This document shows, piece by piece, positions 18,802-29,058 of a DNA stretch of 64,000 nt; within the stretch, counting starts at the first letter, position 1, and the number at the start of each line of letters is the position of its first letter. A model generated the notes under the pieces. The model was not told where the DNA came from, did no database searches, and saw only the letters and a program-made list of their open reading frames with translations. The position numbers were made by a program, and so were the translations under genes. Where the stretch lies: NCBI RefSeq assembly GCF_029581195.1, contig NZ_CP120737.1, forward strand, positions 2,636,001 to 2,700,000. The letters are read 5' to 3'. Source of the DNA: Solwaraspora sp. WMMD791 (GTDB taxonomy: Bacteria; Actinomycetota; Actinomycetes; Mycobacteriales; Micromonosporaceae).

Positions 18802-18864
18802 AGCGGGCCTGTCGGCGGCGACCGTACCGGAAGATCCGGTTCGGGTGCCGCCGACAGGCCCGCT
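18802..18864. terminator. Perfect 18-bp hairpin between convergent dioxygenase and GlsB-like genes
   Basis: Arms 18802-18819 (AGCGGGCCTGTCGGCGGC) and 18847-18864 are exact reverse complements, and the 27-base loop contains a second small stem (ACCGG/CCGGT). The position between two convergent genes fits a bidirectional terminator. No T-tract is present. Confidence 0.7.
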
Positions 18865-18912
18865 GCCGGTCCGTCCGACGGTTCGTCGGTGTCTCCGGTC
18901 GGTACCGCCCGG

Positions 18913-19191
18913 TCAGTACCGGCTCACGCTGCGCCGGCCGCTGACGCCGACCACCAGCGCGACACCGACTGCGGCGAGCACCACCTGCAGGAAGAACTCC
19001 CGCCAGTCGAACCCGGAGGTGGTGGCGAACCCGGCGGCCCGGGCGATCACGGTGCCCAGCAGCGCGGCGCCGACACCGATCAGCATGGTCAGCCAGATCG
19101 GGATGTTCTGCTTGCCGGGGACCACCAGACGGCCGAGCGCGCCGATGATCAGGCCGATGATGAGCGCGGAGAGAATGCCGGCAACGGTCAT
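18913..19191 (-). CDS. GlsB/YeaQ/YmgE family small membrane protein
   Basis: A 92-residue protein with three hydrophobic helices and the family pattern IGLIIGALGRLVVPGKQ...LTMLIGVGAALLGTVIA. The family is stress-associated in several bacteria, with no defined biochemical activity. AAGGAGG lies 7 bases before the ATG at 19191, an excellent ribosome-binding site. It appears to be transcribed alone. Confidence 0.88.
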   Translation of the reverse strand: MTVAGILSALIIGLIIGALGRLVVPGKQNIPIWLTMLIGVGAALLGTVIARAAGFATTSGFDWREFFLQVVLAAVGVALVVGVSGRRSVSRY

Positions 19192-19319
19192 TTTCCTGCC
19201 TCCTTGTCGGAGATGTCGTGTTGTCCTTGGTGACCGTCAAGTTCCCAGCCATCCCGACGGCCAAACCGGTTCATCGTCCGCAGGTGTGCATCTTCGCGCC
19301 CATCGGTGCGCCACCGGCC

Positions 19320-19876
19320 TCATCGCCGCAGCGACGCCGCCACGTCCCGGACCGCCGCGTCCATGGTGGCGAAGGCCAACGGTGGCGGCGCGTCCAGCGG
19401 GAACCAGGCGGTGGCGCTCGCCTCGGCGGCGTCCGGCCGTAGCGGTCCGCCGGTGAGCGTGGCGAGGTAGAAGCATTCGAGCACGGTCAGCACCTCGTCC
19501 TGGAACTCGTACTCCCCGAGGTAGAGGCCGACCAGGTCGCCGAGCGCGATCTCGGCGCCGAGCTCCTCACGACACTCCCGTACGGCCGCCGCCGCCGGGT
19601 GCTCCGCGCCGTCGCAGAACCCACCCGGAGTCTCCCACCAGCCCGCTCGCGGCGGCCGGGCCCGCCGGATGGCCAGAAACCGGCTGCCCGTCGCGTCCAG
19701 CACGATCACGTTGGTCGCCGGCCGCGCGTTACGAAACAACTGGTACGCGCAGCGCCCGCAGCGCGTCGGTGGCGGGCCCGCCAGCCGGTTGCCGCACCTC
19801 GGGCAGTAGGCGGCGGCCGGACCGTACCCCCGGGCGTCGCCGGAATCGGCCACTGCCGGCGAGGGCACCGGCCGGC

Positions 19877-19880
<4 letters not shown>
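19320..19880 (-). CDS. Nudix hydrolase with N-terminal zinc ribbon
   Basis: A 186-residue pyrophosphohydrolase. Residues 26-44 form a zinc ribbon (CPRC...CGRC) and residues 88-110 hold the Nudix box with the G-x5-E-x7-REUxEExGU pattern ([20 protein letters not shown], then LG). A C-terminal segment [21 protein letters not shown] follows. The ribbon-plus-Nudix layout recalls NudC-like enzymes, but the protein is too short for the full NADH pyrophosphatase and lacks the SQPWPFP tail, so the substrate is open. The GTG at 19880 overlaps the lepA stop by four bases. Confidence 0.88.
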
Positions 19881-21763
<1,883 letters not shown>

Positions 21764-21926
21764 GGTGGTCCGTTCTGCTCGGCTGAAGAATACGTCGTCT
21801 GCACCGACGTCACCGCCGGTCGACTCCTATGTTCCCACGCCCCGATCGACCCGGTGGCGGCCATGCCCACCAGTGGTCCGTGCGCCGCTGCCGGGCCGAT
21901 GCCGGGCGAGGAGGCAGGATAAAGGG

Positions 21927-22934
21927 GTGGCTACAGTGCGGTTGCCCGCGATCAACTACGACGCGACAGCGGTCCGACCCACCTGGGCGGACCTACCCGC
22001 CGACCTACGGGCGGCGATCTCCGGCCGGCTCGGCAGCCCGGTGGCCTGGGCCACCAGCGCCGGCGGCGGATTCACCCGCGGCTTCGCCGCGGTCTGCACC
22101 ACGGCGGCCGGCGAGCGGGTGTTCGTCAAGGCGGCGTCGCTGGTGCAGCAGCGCCATCTGAGCGACTGGTACGCCCGCGAGGCGGCGCTGACCGCCGAAC
22201 TGCCGCCGGCCGTACCCGCTGCCCGGCCCCGGTGGACGTTGACCACCGCCGGCCACTTCGTGCTCTGCCTCGACGCGGTCGACGGGCGGATGCCCGCGCT
22301 GCCGTGGGTGCCCGAGGAACTCAACGCCGCGCTGAGCGCCTGGGCGGGTGCCGCCGCAGCGCTACGGCACCCCCCGGAGGGACTCGTCCGGGTCGGCCTG
22401 CCCCGGCTGGCCGATCTTGCCCGCGCCGACCTGGCCTGGTGGCAGGAGATCGCGGCAGGCCGGGAAGCGGTCCCGTTGCCGGCCGACGGCGGCGACGCCC
22501 ACCGGCTGGTCCGGCGGTACCTGGCGGAGCTGGCCGCGATCGAGGCACGCCTGCCCGATCTGGTGGTCGACGACGCGGTGATCCACGGCGACCTGCGGCT
22601 GGACAACATCCTGATCGACCGGGCCGGGACGGCCTGGATCTGTGACTGGACGTGGCTGTGCCACGGCCCGGCCTGGTTCGACACGGCGAGTCTGCTGGTC
22701 ACCGCGTACGCCAGCGGCCTGGACGCGGACGCGGTCTTCGCCGCGCATCCCACCTCGGCCGACGCGCCACCGGGCGGCCTGGACGCCGCGTTGGCCGCGC
22801 TGGCCGGCTACTGGCTGACCCGCTCCGCCGCCGGGCCGACCGGCGCGTCGCCGCACGCGCGCACCCATCAGCGGTTCAGCGGCGAGACCGCGCTCAACTG
22901 GTTGGCGCACCGGCAGGGCTGGTCGGCCCCCTGA
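21927..22934 (+). CDS. Aminoglycoside-phosphotransferase-fold kinase-like protein
   Basis: A 335-residue member of the APH/choline kinase fold. The nucleotide-binding loop region (SAGGGFTRGFAAV), the catalytic Brenner motif HGDLRLDN near residue 217 and the metal-binding DWTWLCHGPAWFD segment near 235 are all present, so catalysis is plausible. It is unlikely to be a resistance enzyme merely from fold; many such genes phosphorylate small metabolites. The GTG at 21927 follows AAAGGG, with GGAGG about 12 bases upstream; a GTG three codons later is possible. It diverges from lepA. Confidence 0.85.
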   Translation: MATVRLPAINYDATAVRPTWADLPADLRAAISGRLGSPVAWATSAGGGFTRGFAAVCTTAAGERVFVKAASLVQQRHLSDWYAREAALTAELPPAVPAARPRWTLTTAGHFVLCLDAVDGRMPALPWVPEELNAALSAWAGAAAALRHPPEGLVRVGLPRLADLARADLAWWQEIAAGREAVPLPADGGDAHRLVRRYLAELAAIEARLPDLVVDDAVIHGDLRLDNILIDRAGTAWICDWTWLCHGPAWFDTASLLVTAYASGLDADAVFAAHPTSADAPPGGLDAALAALAGYWLTRSAAGPTGASPHARTHQRFSGETALNWLAHRQGWSAP

Positions 22935-22946
22935 CCGTGGGGCGTT

Positions 22947-22976
22947 TTGGCCGCCGGCCAGGTCAACTGGTAGCCT
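22947..22976 (+). promoter_or_regulatory. Predicted rpsT promoter
   Basis: TTGGCC (22947-22952) and TAGCCT (22971-22976) are spaced by 18 bases. Transcription would start near 22983 and leave a leader of about 160 bases containing a GCGCGTGGCGACACGCGC hairpin, leaving room for feedback control by S20. Confidence 0.5.
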
Positions 22977-23143
22977 GACTTTTCGCGCGTGGCGACACGC
23001 GCCGCCAGTATGCATCGCCGTCGTTCGCGGCAGGGCCCAGTCGCCCTCCCCCACGCCAGCGGGTGCGTCGGCGGCGACGTACGCCACAGGCGGATTGTCA
23101 TTTGGTCGTTTTCGATTTCGGATGAGCAGGGCGAGGCTGTCGC

Positions 23144-23410
23144 GTGGCGAACATCAAGTCCCAGATCAAGCGCAACCGGCAGAACGAGAAGCGTCGGCTG
23201 CGCAACAAGTCGGTCAAGTCGGCGCTGAAGACCGCCGTCCGCAAGTTCAACGAGGCCAGCACGAACGGTGACCCCGAGCAGGCCGCGGCGCTGATGCGGG
23301 AAGCGAGCCGCAAGCTCGACAAGGCGGTCAGCAAGGGTGTGATCCACAAGAACCAGGCGGCGAACCGCAAGTCGGCGATCGCCAAGCGCCTGCAGTCGCT
23401 CGCCTCCTGA
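23144..23410 (+). CDS. rpsT: 30S ribosomal protein S20
   Basis: Primary 16S rRNA binding protein of 88 residues. The sequence begins [18 protein letters not shown], has the usual three-helix basic composition and ends [13 protein letters not shown]. The start is GTG at 23144. Its position between lepA and holA, on the opposite strand to holA, matches M. tuberculosis (Rv2412). It is followed by a 40-bp perfect palindrome. Confidence 0.97.
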   Translation: MANIKSQIKRNRQNEKRRLRNKSVKSALKTAVRKFNEASTNGDPEQAAALMREASRKLDKAVSKGVIHKNQAANRKSAIAKRLQSLAS

Positions 23411-23436
23411 CGGGCGCGGACACTCCGACATTTCCG

Positions 23437-23476
23437 CAGCGCGCGGTGTCGATCAGCTGATCGACACCGCGCGCTG
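23437..23476. terminator. 40-bp perfect palindrome after rpsT
   Basis: Positions 23437-23456 are exactly complementary to 23457-23476 (arm CAGCGCGCGGTGTCGATCAG), with no spacer. It lies 26 bases after the rpsT stop and before the convergent membrane-protein gene, so it probably terminates transcription from both sides. No T-tract follows. Confidence 0.7.
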
Positions 23477-23616
23477 TCGTCATGGACGCGCGCTGTCGTC
23501 AGCGACGCGCTTATGTCTGGGCGAGCGTGCCGGTTGCCCCGCCACCGCCGCCCAGGTCGAACCCGGAAGGGCTGTCGCGCCGCGCGGCTGTGGTCGCGAC
23601 CTGACATCGCTCTCGG

Positions 23617-24330
23617 TCAGTCGCTGCCCTGGGCGCCGGACCGTGGCGTACCTGCGGCCCCCGGCACGACGTCGAGCAGGACCGTCGGTCCGGCCAGCGC
23701 CGCACACGCCGCCGGGTCGACGGTCGGCACCGTCTCCAGGTAGACAGTGGGTGCTGCCAGCGCGGCACGGGTAGATGCCGACATCGACCCGGGGTGGGCG
23801 CCGGCGAGCCGCCGGATCCGGATCCCCGGTCCGACGACCGGCCGCACCCCGTCGTCGTGCCCAGGCAGGACGGGCCGACCGCCGACCACCGGCCGGGGCG
23901 TACGGCCGACCGCCGGTGTCATGTCCCAGCGGAACCGCTCCTGCTCACGCTCGGGGACCAGTTCGGCACTGCGGTGGACGGCGGCGGCGACCACGTCGTT
24001 GACCTTGACCATGACCGCCACTGCCACTGCCAGCACGAACATGCCCCACCATGGGATCAGTTCGGCCAGGGCCAGCAGACCGCCGGCGACCAGGCTGCCT
24101 TCGAAGAACAGCAGGCAGGTCAGGCCGTTGGGACGAAGGTGACGCAGCCGCAGCACCCGGGCGTAGAGCGGCGGGAAGTCGTCGACATCGTCAAGGTCCG
24201 CATCGATCTCAGCGAGATCCGAGCTGGTGTCGGCGAGGTCCGCGTCGATGCTGCCGTCGTCGGCCGGGGTCCGCACGAGCGCCGATGGTCCGGGGTGCGC
24301 CAACCGTTGCTGGATTCGGGCCGGCCTCAT
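23617..24330 (-). CDS. Membrane protein of unknown function, co-translated with holA
   Basis: A 237-residue protein whose ATG overlaps the holA stop as ATGA. It has an acidic N-terminus (ADLADTSSDLAEIDADLDDVDDFPP), then two adjacent hydrophobic helices (about residues 69-108), then a cytoplasmic Pro-rich tail with Arg-Pro-Val-Val-Gly-Gly and two ALAxPTVxLxxVP repeats at the C-terminus (LAAPTVYLETVP and LAGPTVLLDVVP). I do not recognise a family. Coupling to holA may only reflect shared transcription. Confidence 0.7.
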   Translation of the reverse strand: MRPARIQQRLAHPGPSALVRTPADDGSIDADLADTSSDLAEIDADLDDVDDFPPLYARVLRLRHLRPNGLTCLLFFEGSLVAGGLLALAELIPWWGMFVLAVAVAVMVKVNDVVAAAVHRSAELVPEREQERFRWDMTPAVGRTPRPVVGGRPVLPGHDDGVRPVVGPGIRIRRLAGAHPGSMSASTRAALAAPTVYLETVPTVDPAACAALAGPTVLLDVVPGAAGTPRSGAQGSD

Positions 24331-25373
24331 CGGCGGTCACCGCCGCGCCGCGCCTGCGCGACCGCGACCACGGCCCGTTCCAGGGCGTACCCGCGGTCGT
24401 CGGAGCCGCCTTTGACGTCGGCGTTGCACCGGGCTGCTGCGTGCATCGCGTCGACCAACGCCTCCGGGCTCCACCCTCGGCTCTGTCGCTGCGCCCGCTC
24501 GATCTTCCAGGCGGGCATACCGAGGCTGCTCGCCAGTTGGTACGAACTCCCCCGGCCGGCCGAGGCGACCCGGGCGACGGTACGGATACCGTCGGCCAGC
24601 GCGTCGGCGATCGGCACCGGATCTACTCCGACGTGCAGCGCCCACCGCAGGGCCTCCAACGCGCCGGGTACGTCCCCGATGATCGCCGCGTCCGCGACGG
24701 TGAAGCCGCTGACCTCGGCCCGCCCCCGGTAGTACCGGCCCACTGTCGACGCGTCGATCCGCCCGCTGGTGTCCGCCATCAGTTGGGCGCATGCCGCCGA
24801 CAGTTCCCGCAGGTCGTTGCCGACGGCGGCGAGCAGCGCCTCGGCGGCGTCGTCGGTGCACCGGCCACCGGCACGTCGGAACTCGTCGCGGACGAAGGCG
24901 ACCCGTTCGCGGTGGCCTTTGAGTTTGGCCGCTGGCACCACGGTGGCCCCGGCGGCACGAAGTCCGTCGGCGAACGCCTTTCCCTTGGCTCCGCCAGCGT
25001 GGGTGACCACCAGCGTCACCTCGGGGTCGGGCTGCTTCGCGTATGCCAGCAGGGCGGCGACGAGGTCCTTGCGGGCGTCCTGCCCGCTGCGCAGAACGAG
25101 CAGCCGACGTCCGCCGAACAGTGACGGGCTGAGCATCTCGGCGACCTCACCGGCGGCCACCGTACCGGCCTCGTACTCGCGCACGTCGGCGTCGGGGTCA
25201 GCTGTGCGGGCGGCCTGGACGGCGTCGGACACCGCCCGGGTGGACAGCAGTTCCTCGTCGCCCAGTACGAGCATGACGGCAGGCGGTGCGGCAAGATTCA
25301 CGCCCGCCATGTTCGCACGGCCCGTAGCGGCCACAACAACCCCCACTTTGGCTCTGCGTAGCGGTTCGATCAC
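24327..25373 (-). CDS. holA: DNA polymerase III subunit delta
   Basis: Clamp-loader subunit that opens the beta sliding clamp. The 348-residue protein has the delta layout: a degenerate nucleotide-fold N-terminal domain (LVLGDEELLSTRAVSDAV, LSPSLFGGRRLLVLR) and the C-terminal collar helices (LGMPAWKIERAQRQSRGWSPEALVDAM), a pattern typical of holA. The GTG at 25373 is 6 bases after TATTAT, indicating a leaderless mRNA; an ATG at 25310 is an alternative. The order with comEC upstream matches Rv2413c-Rv2414c. Confidence 0.95.
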   Translation of the reverse strand: MIEPLRRAKVGVVVAATGRANMAGVNLAAPPAVMLVLGDEELLSTRAVSDAVQAARTADPDADVREYEAGTVAAGEVAEMLSPSLFGGRRLLVLRSGQDARKDLVAALLAYAKQPDPEVTLVVTHAGGAKGKAFADGLRAAGATVVPAAKLKGHRERVAFVRDEFRRAGGRCTDDAAEALLAAVGNDLRELSAACAQLMADTSGRIDASTVGRYYRGRAEVSGFTVADAAIIGDVPGALEALRWALHVGVDPVPIADALADGIRTVARVASAGRGSSYQLASSLGMPAWKIERAQRQSRGWSPEALVDAMHAAARCNADVKGGSDDRGYALERAVVAVAQARRGGDRR

Positions 25374-25385
25374 TCTTCGATAATA
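25374..25385 (-). promoter_or_regulatory. TATTAT -10 element for leaderless holA
   Basis: TATTAT (complement of 25380-25385) matches TATAAT at five of six bases and lies 6 bases from the GTG. The surrounding 30 bases are AT-rich. No good -35 was found at 16-19 bases. Confidence 0.6.
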
Positions 25386-25467
25386 GGGACATTTATCATC
25401 GAGTTACGACCAACTGCCACGGACCGATCGGCGAGTCGGACCCTGGTGCCGTCCACGGGCATCGTGG

Positions 25468-28011
25468 CTAGCGGCCCGGACTGCCGTCGGTGGCGTCCAG
25501 GGACCGGGTCGACACCGCGAGCTGGCCGTCGCGGCGGATCACCGCGAGATCACCGTCCAGATCGGTCCGCAGCACCCGCGCGCCACCGGCCGCCAGCCGG
25601 GTGAGCACCCCAGGATCCGGATGGCCGTACCGGTTGCCCACCCCGACCGGCACCACCGCGACGGCCGGATCGACGGCGTCCAGGAAGGCCACCTCCTGCA
25701 GCGCCGAGCCGTGATGGGCCACCTTGAGTACGTCGGCCCGCAGCCCCGCCGGACCGAACCGCTCCAGCAACGCGCGCTGCGACTCGTGCTCGGCGTCCCC
25801 GGTGAGCATGACCCGCACTCCGCGTACCGTGGCGAGGAGCATCAACGAGTTGTTGTTCGGATCGGACCTGGTCCCGACGAACGGCTCGACCGGCCCGAGG
25901 ACCACCAGCTCGACCGGCCCGTACCGGTAGGTCCAGCCGGCCGGCACCGCACCGACCGCGACCCCGGCACGTGCCGCCGCAAGTCGCACGGCGTCCCGCC
26001 CGGCTGACGGCTCCGGCCAGCCGGTCGTGGCCACCGCACCCACCTGCCGGTGCCGCAGGACACCCGCGACACCGGCCACATGATCGGCGTGGAAGTGGCT
26101 GACGACCAGCAACGACACTGACCGGATGCGCAGTCGGCGCAGGCACCGGTCGGCCGCCGCCGGGTCCGGACCGGCGTCGACCACGACGGCGGTACGCGGA
26201 CCCGCCGGCAGCACCACCACATCGCCCTGACCGACCGCGCAGACCGCCACCACCCAGCCAGCAGGCGGCCAGCCCGGAGCGACGAGCCGCACCGGCAACG
26301 CCCCGATCACCGCGCCGACGGCGACGACCGCCAGCAACCGACGGGTGAGTCCGTGCCGTGCCAGCAGCAGTACGGCGACCGACAGCGCCGCCAGCGACAA
26401 GGCTCCGGCCGCCCCGTCGGGCCACGGCAACGCGCCCGCTGGTGTGGCCGCGCCGTGCCGGGCCACCAGCACCAACCACCACGCCGGCCAGTGACCCGCC
26501 CAGGCCACGAACTCGGCTCCGGCCGGCCAGACGACGGAGAGGACAGCGGCGGCGACACCACAGACCGTCGCCGGCGCGATCGCCGGCACCGCCAACAGAT
26601 TCGCCGGTACGGCGACGAGGCTCACCGTGCCGGAGAGTCCCGCCACCACCGGTGTGCAGGCGAACTGGGCGGCGGCCGGGATCACCAGGGCGTCGGCCAC
26701 GCCCTGCGGCACGCCACGTGCCACCAGCGCTTCCCGCCACCGGGGGGCGAGCAGCAACAACCCTCCGGTCGCCAGGACGGACAGGGCGAAGCCCGCGTCG
26801 ACCGCCAACTGTGGATCGATCATGACCAGCACCGCTACGGTGGTCGCCAGTGCGGGCAGTGCCGCCCGTTGGCGACCGGTCGCCAACGCGAGCAGCGCTA
26901 TGGCACCCATCAGGCCGGCGCGCACGACGCTCGGCGACGGGCGGGCCAGGATCACGAAGCCGACCAGCGCGACGGTGCAGGCCGCAGCCGCCAGCCCGGG
27001 ACCGGCCCGGCACCATCTCACCAGCAGCAGCACGAACCCGACGATGATCGCGACGTTGGAGCCGCTCACCGCCACCAGGTGGGTCAGCCCGGTGGCCCGG
27101 AAGTCCTCCTCGACGCCGGGGTCGAGTCGGCTGGTGTCCCCGACCACGAGGCCCGGCAGCAGGCCACCCGGCTCGTCGGCCAACTCGGCGCAGGCGCGTT
27201 GCAGGCCGGCCCGAAGCGCTCCGGCGGCCCGTTGCGCCAGACTCGGCCGGCCGTGTGGCACCGGCTCCGCATCGGTGGAGAGTACCGCCGCCGTGAGGTC
27301 TCCGCCGCGGGGTGGCATCAACCGGCCGTCGACCCGGATCTGCTGACCGGGCAGCAGGCCGGCCCAGCCTCCGCTGGTGCCCAGCACCAACAGCCGGACC
27401 CCGATGCCGAACCGGCCAGTGGCGGCGGCCCCCTTCGCCGCGTCGTTTCCCTGGTCCGGCGCGGTCGCCGGCTGCCGCGACCCGGCGTCGGCCGGTCGCA
27501 CCACGACCAGCCGGGTCGCGACGAGCCAGAGTGCCGGGCCGGCGACCGCGGACCGGATCTGCCGTGGGTCGTCGCGGACGACCAGGTCGACGGTGACCGC
27601 AGCGTGCGTGTCGACCAGGCCGGCGAGTGCGCGAGCATCCCGGACCGCGACCTGGGCGGTCGCCGCCGCACTCCCGCAGACGACGCCGATCGCCAGAGCC
27701 ACCGCGATCCAGCCGAACCTACGGGTCCGGCGCCACCACGCCCGACCGGACCAGCGGCCGTCCGCCCCACCGGGTGGGTCCCCGTACGACCAGCGGCCGT
27801 CCGCCCCACCGGGTGGGCGGCGCCGCGCCCGGCTGATGATCGACATCCCGACGACCAGCCCGACCGCGACCGTCACACCGCCGACGATCAGTGCCACGCC
27901 ACGGCTGACGGATCCGTACACGACCGCGAGCGCGGCCAGCCAGCAGGCCGTGGCGAAACCGGCCAACCGCAGGTCAGGCAGATCGGTCGGGCCGCCCTGG
28001 CCGGTGCTCAC
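25468..28011 (-). CDS. comEC: ComEC/Rec2 DNA-uptake channel protein
   Basis: An 847-residue inner-membrane protein that passes single-stranded DNA into the cell in naturally transformable bacteria. It has N-terminal helices and an extracytoplasmic domain (about 140-290), the Competence transmembrane domain (GLVVGDTSRLDPGVEEDFRATGL followed by THLVAVSGSNVAI at about 300-330), and a C-terminal metallo-beta-lactamase domain with SHFHADHVAGV near residue 640 and LTGDAEHES. The GTG at 28011 overlaps comEA by four bases. Two 13-residue repeats (PPGGADGRWS) near residue 70 come from a 39-bp in-frame duplication. All catalytic and channel parts look intact. Confidence 0.95.
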   Translation of the reverse strand: MSTGQGGPTDLPDLRLAGFATACWLAALAVVYGSVSRGVALIVGGVTVAVGLVVGMSIISRARRRPPGGADGRWSYGDPPGGADGRWSGRAWWRRTRRFGWIAVALAIGVVCGSAAATAQVAVRDARALAGLVDTHAAVTVDLVVRDDPRQIRSAVAGPALWLVATRLVVVRPADAGSRQPATAPDQGNDAAKGAAATGRFGIGVRLLVLGTSGGWAGLLPGQQIRVDGRLMPPRGGDLTAAVLSTDAEPVPHGRPSLAQRAAGALRAGLQRACAELADEPGGLLPGLVVGDTSRLDPGVEEDFRATGLTHLVAVSGSNVAIIVGFVLLLVRWCRAGPGLAAAACTVALVGFVILARPSPSVVRAGLMGAIALLALATGRQRAALPALATTVAVLVMIDPQLAVDAGFALSVLATGGLLLLAPRWREALVARGVPQGVADALVIPAAAQFACTPVVAGLSGTVSLVAVPANLLAVPAIAPATVCGVAAAVLSVVWPAGAEFVAWAGHWPAWWLVLVARHGAATPAGALPWPDGAAGALSLAALSVAVLLLARHGLTRRLLAVVAVGAVIGALPVRLVAPGWPPAGWVVAVCAVGQGDVVVLPAGPRTAVVVDAGPDPAAADRCLRRLRIRSVSLLVVSHFHADHVAGVAGVLRHRQVGAVATTGWPEPSAGRDAVRLAAARAGVAVGAVPAGWTYRYGPVELVVLGPVEPFVGTRSDPNNNSLMLLATVRGVRVMLTGDAEHESQRALLERFGPAGLRADVLKVAHHGSALQEVAFLDAVDPAVAVVPVGVGNRYGHPDPGVLTRLAAGGARVLRTDLDGDLAVIRRDGQLAVSTRSLDATDGSPGR
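27749..27817. repeat. Direct repeat, 30 bp at 39-bp period, inside comEC
   Basis: The 30-base sequence at 27749-27778 recurs exactly at 27788-27817. The 39-base period is 13 codons, so the duplication stays in frame and produces PPGGADGRWS twice in a cytoplasmic loop. Confidence 0.95.
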
Positions 28012-28916
28012 ACGATCACCAGGTCACGCAACTGCTCGAACCGGGCATCGCCGATCCCACTGACCTCGCGCAGATCCGCGACCGTCCCGAACCCGCCGAC
28101 CCGCTCGCGGTGGTCGACGATGCGCTGGGCGAGCACCGGCCCGACTCCGGGCAGGGTCTCCAACTGCTGCAGGGTGGCGCTGTTCAGGTTGACCTTGCCC
28201 CCACCGGCGGAACTGCCCGTGCCACTGTGCCCGCCGCCACCGGGTACGCCGGGGTCGAGGACCACACCGGGCGGTGGGGTCGCGCCGACCGCGACCAGTT
28301 CACCGTCGGTGACCTGTCTGGCCAGGTTGAGCCAGGCGAGGTCGGTGCCGGGCAGCGCGCCGCCCGCTGCAGCCAGCGCGTCGGCGACCCGCGCCCCGGC
28401 GGGCAGGGTCACCAGGCCGGGCCGGTGGACCCGACCAGTCACGGCGACGACCACCTCGGCCGACACGGTGCCTGTGGCGGGGTCGGTTGTCGCCGCCCCG
28501 GTCGGCGGGCCGCCGCTGACCGGATCGTCGCTGATCGGGGCGGTGCTGCCGACCGCCGTCGACAAGGCCGGCGTCACCGGGTCGACCGGTGGCCGGGACC
28601 GCCAGGCCAGGAACGCGGCGACGGCCACCACCACGACGGCGACGGCCGCGAGTGCCTTGACTCCCCGGTGACCGGGATCGAAGGCCGCCAGCCGACCCGG
28701 CCCGCCCGTCGCAAGCCCGTCGGCGGGAGGCTGCTCCCACTCGGCGGGATCGTCGTCGGCCTCCCCGTCGACACCGTCGACGGGGCCGAGGGAGCCCGTT
28801 GGGTCGGTCGACCCGCCGGGACCACCCAGGATCGTGGAGGGCGATGGGGACGGTGAGCGGCTCGCCGGCTGGCGGAGCCGGGCCAGCCGCCGTCGGACTG
28901 TGTCGTGGTCGGTCAC
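28008..28916 (-). CDS. comEA: ComEA-type DNA receptor with SLBB and helix-hairpin-helix domains
   Basis: A 302-residue membrane-anchored DNA-binding protein. Residues 1-85 are Ser/Pro-rich and charged, one transmembrane helix lies at about 87-110, an SLBB domain (VAVTGRVHRPGLVTLPAGARV) spans about 155-215, a Gly-rich linker follows, and the C-terminal helix-hairpin-helix pair begins VNLNSATLQQLETLPGVGP. This is the standard ComEA layout, and it is coupled to comEC. The GTG at 28916 lies 6 bases after TAGCTT, so the comEA-comEC transcript is probably leaderless. Confidence 0.93.
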   Translation of the reverse strand: MTDHDTVRRRLARLRQPASRSPSPSPSTILGGPGGSTDPTGSLGPVDGVDGEADDDPAEWEQPPADGLATGGPGRLAAFDPGHRGVKALAAVAVVVVAVAAFLAWRSRPPVDPVTPALSTAVGSTAPISDDPVSGGPPTGAATTDPATGTVSAEVVVAVTGRVHRPGLVTLPAGARVADALAAAGGALPGTDLAWLNLARQVTDGELVAVGATPPPGVVLDPGVPGGGGHSGTGSSAGGGKVNLNSATLQQLETLPGVGPVLAQRIVDHRERVGGFGTVADLREVSGIGDARFEQLRDLVIV

Positions 28917-28928
28917 GCCCCGAAGCTA
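28917..28928 (-). promoter_or_regulatory. TAGCTT -10 element for leaderless comEA
   Basis: TAGCTT (complement of 28923-28928) stands 6 bases before the GTG at 28916 and no Shine-Dalgarno is present. Confidence 0.5.
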
Positions 28929-29058
28929 GGCATCCCGCCCGGCGTGCGGTCGTCGACCGGACGCCACCTGTGGACAACCGCTGCCGCTGTGGACGGGGCG
29001 ACACGTCGAGCCGCCGTGTGCTACAGCGCGGCCCGCCGTCCCGGCCTGACCAGGCTGC

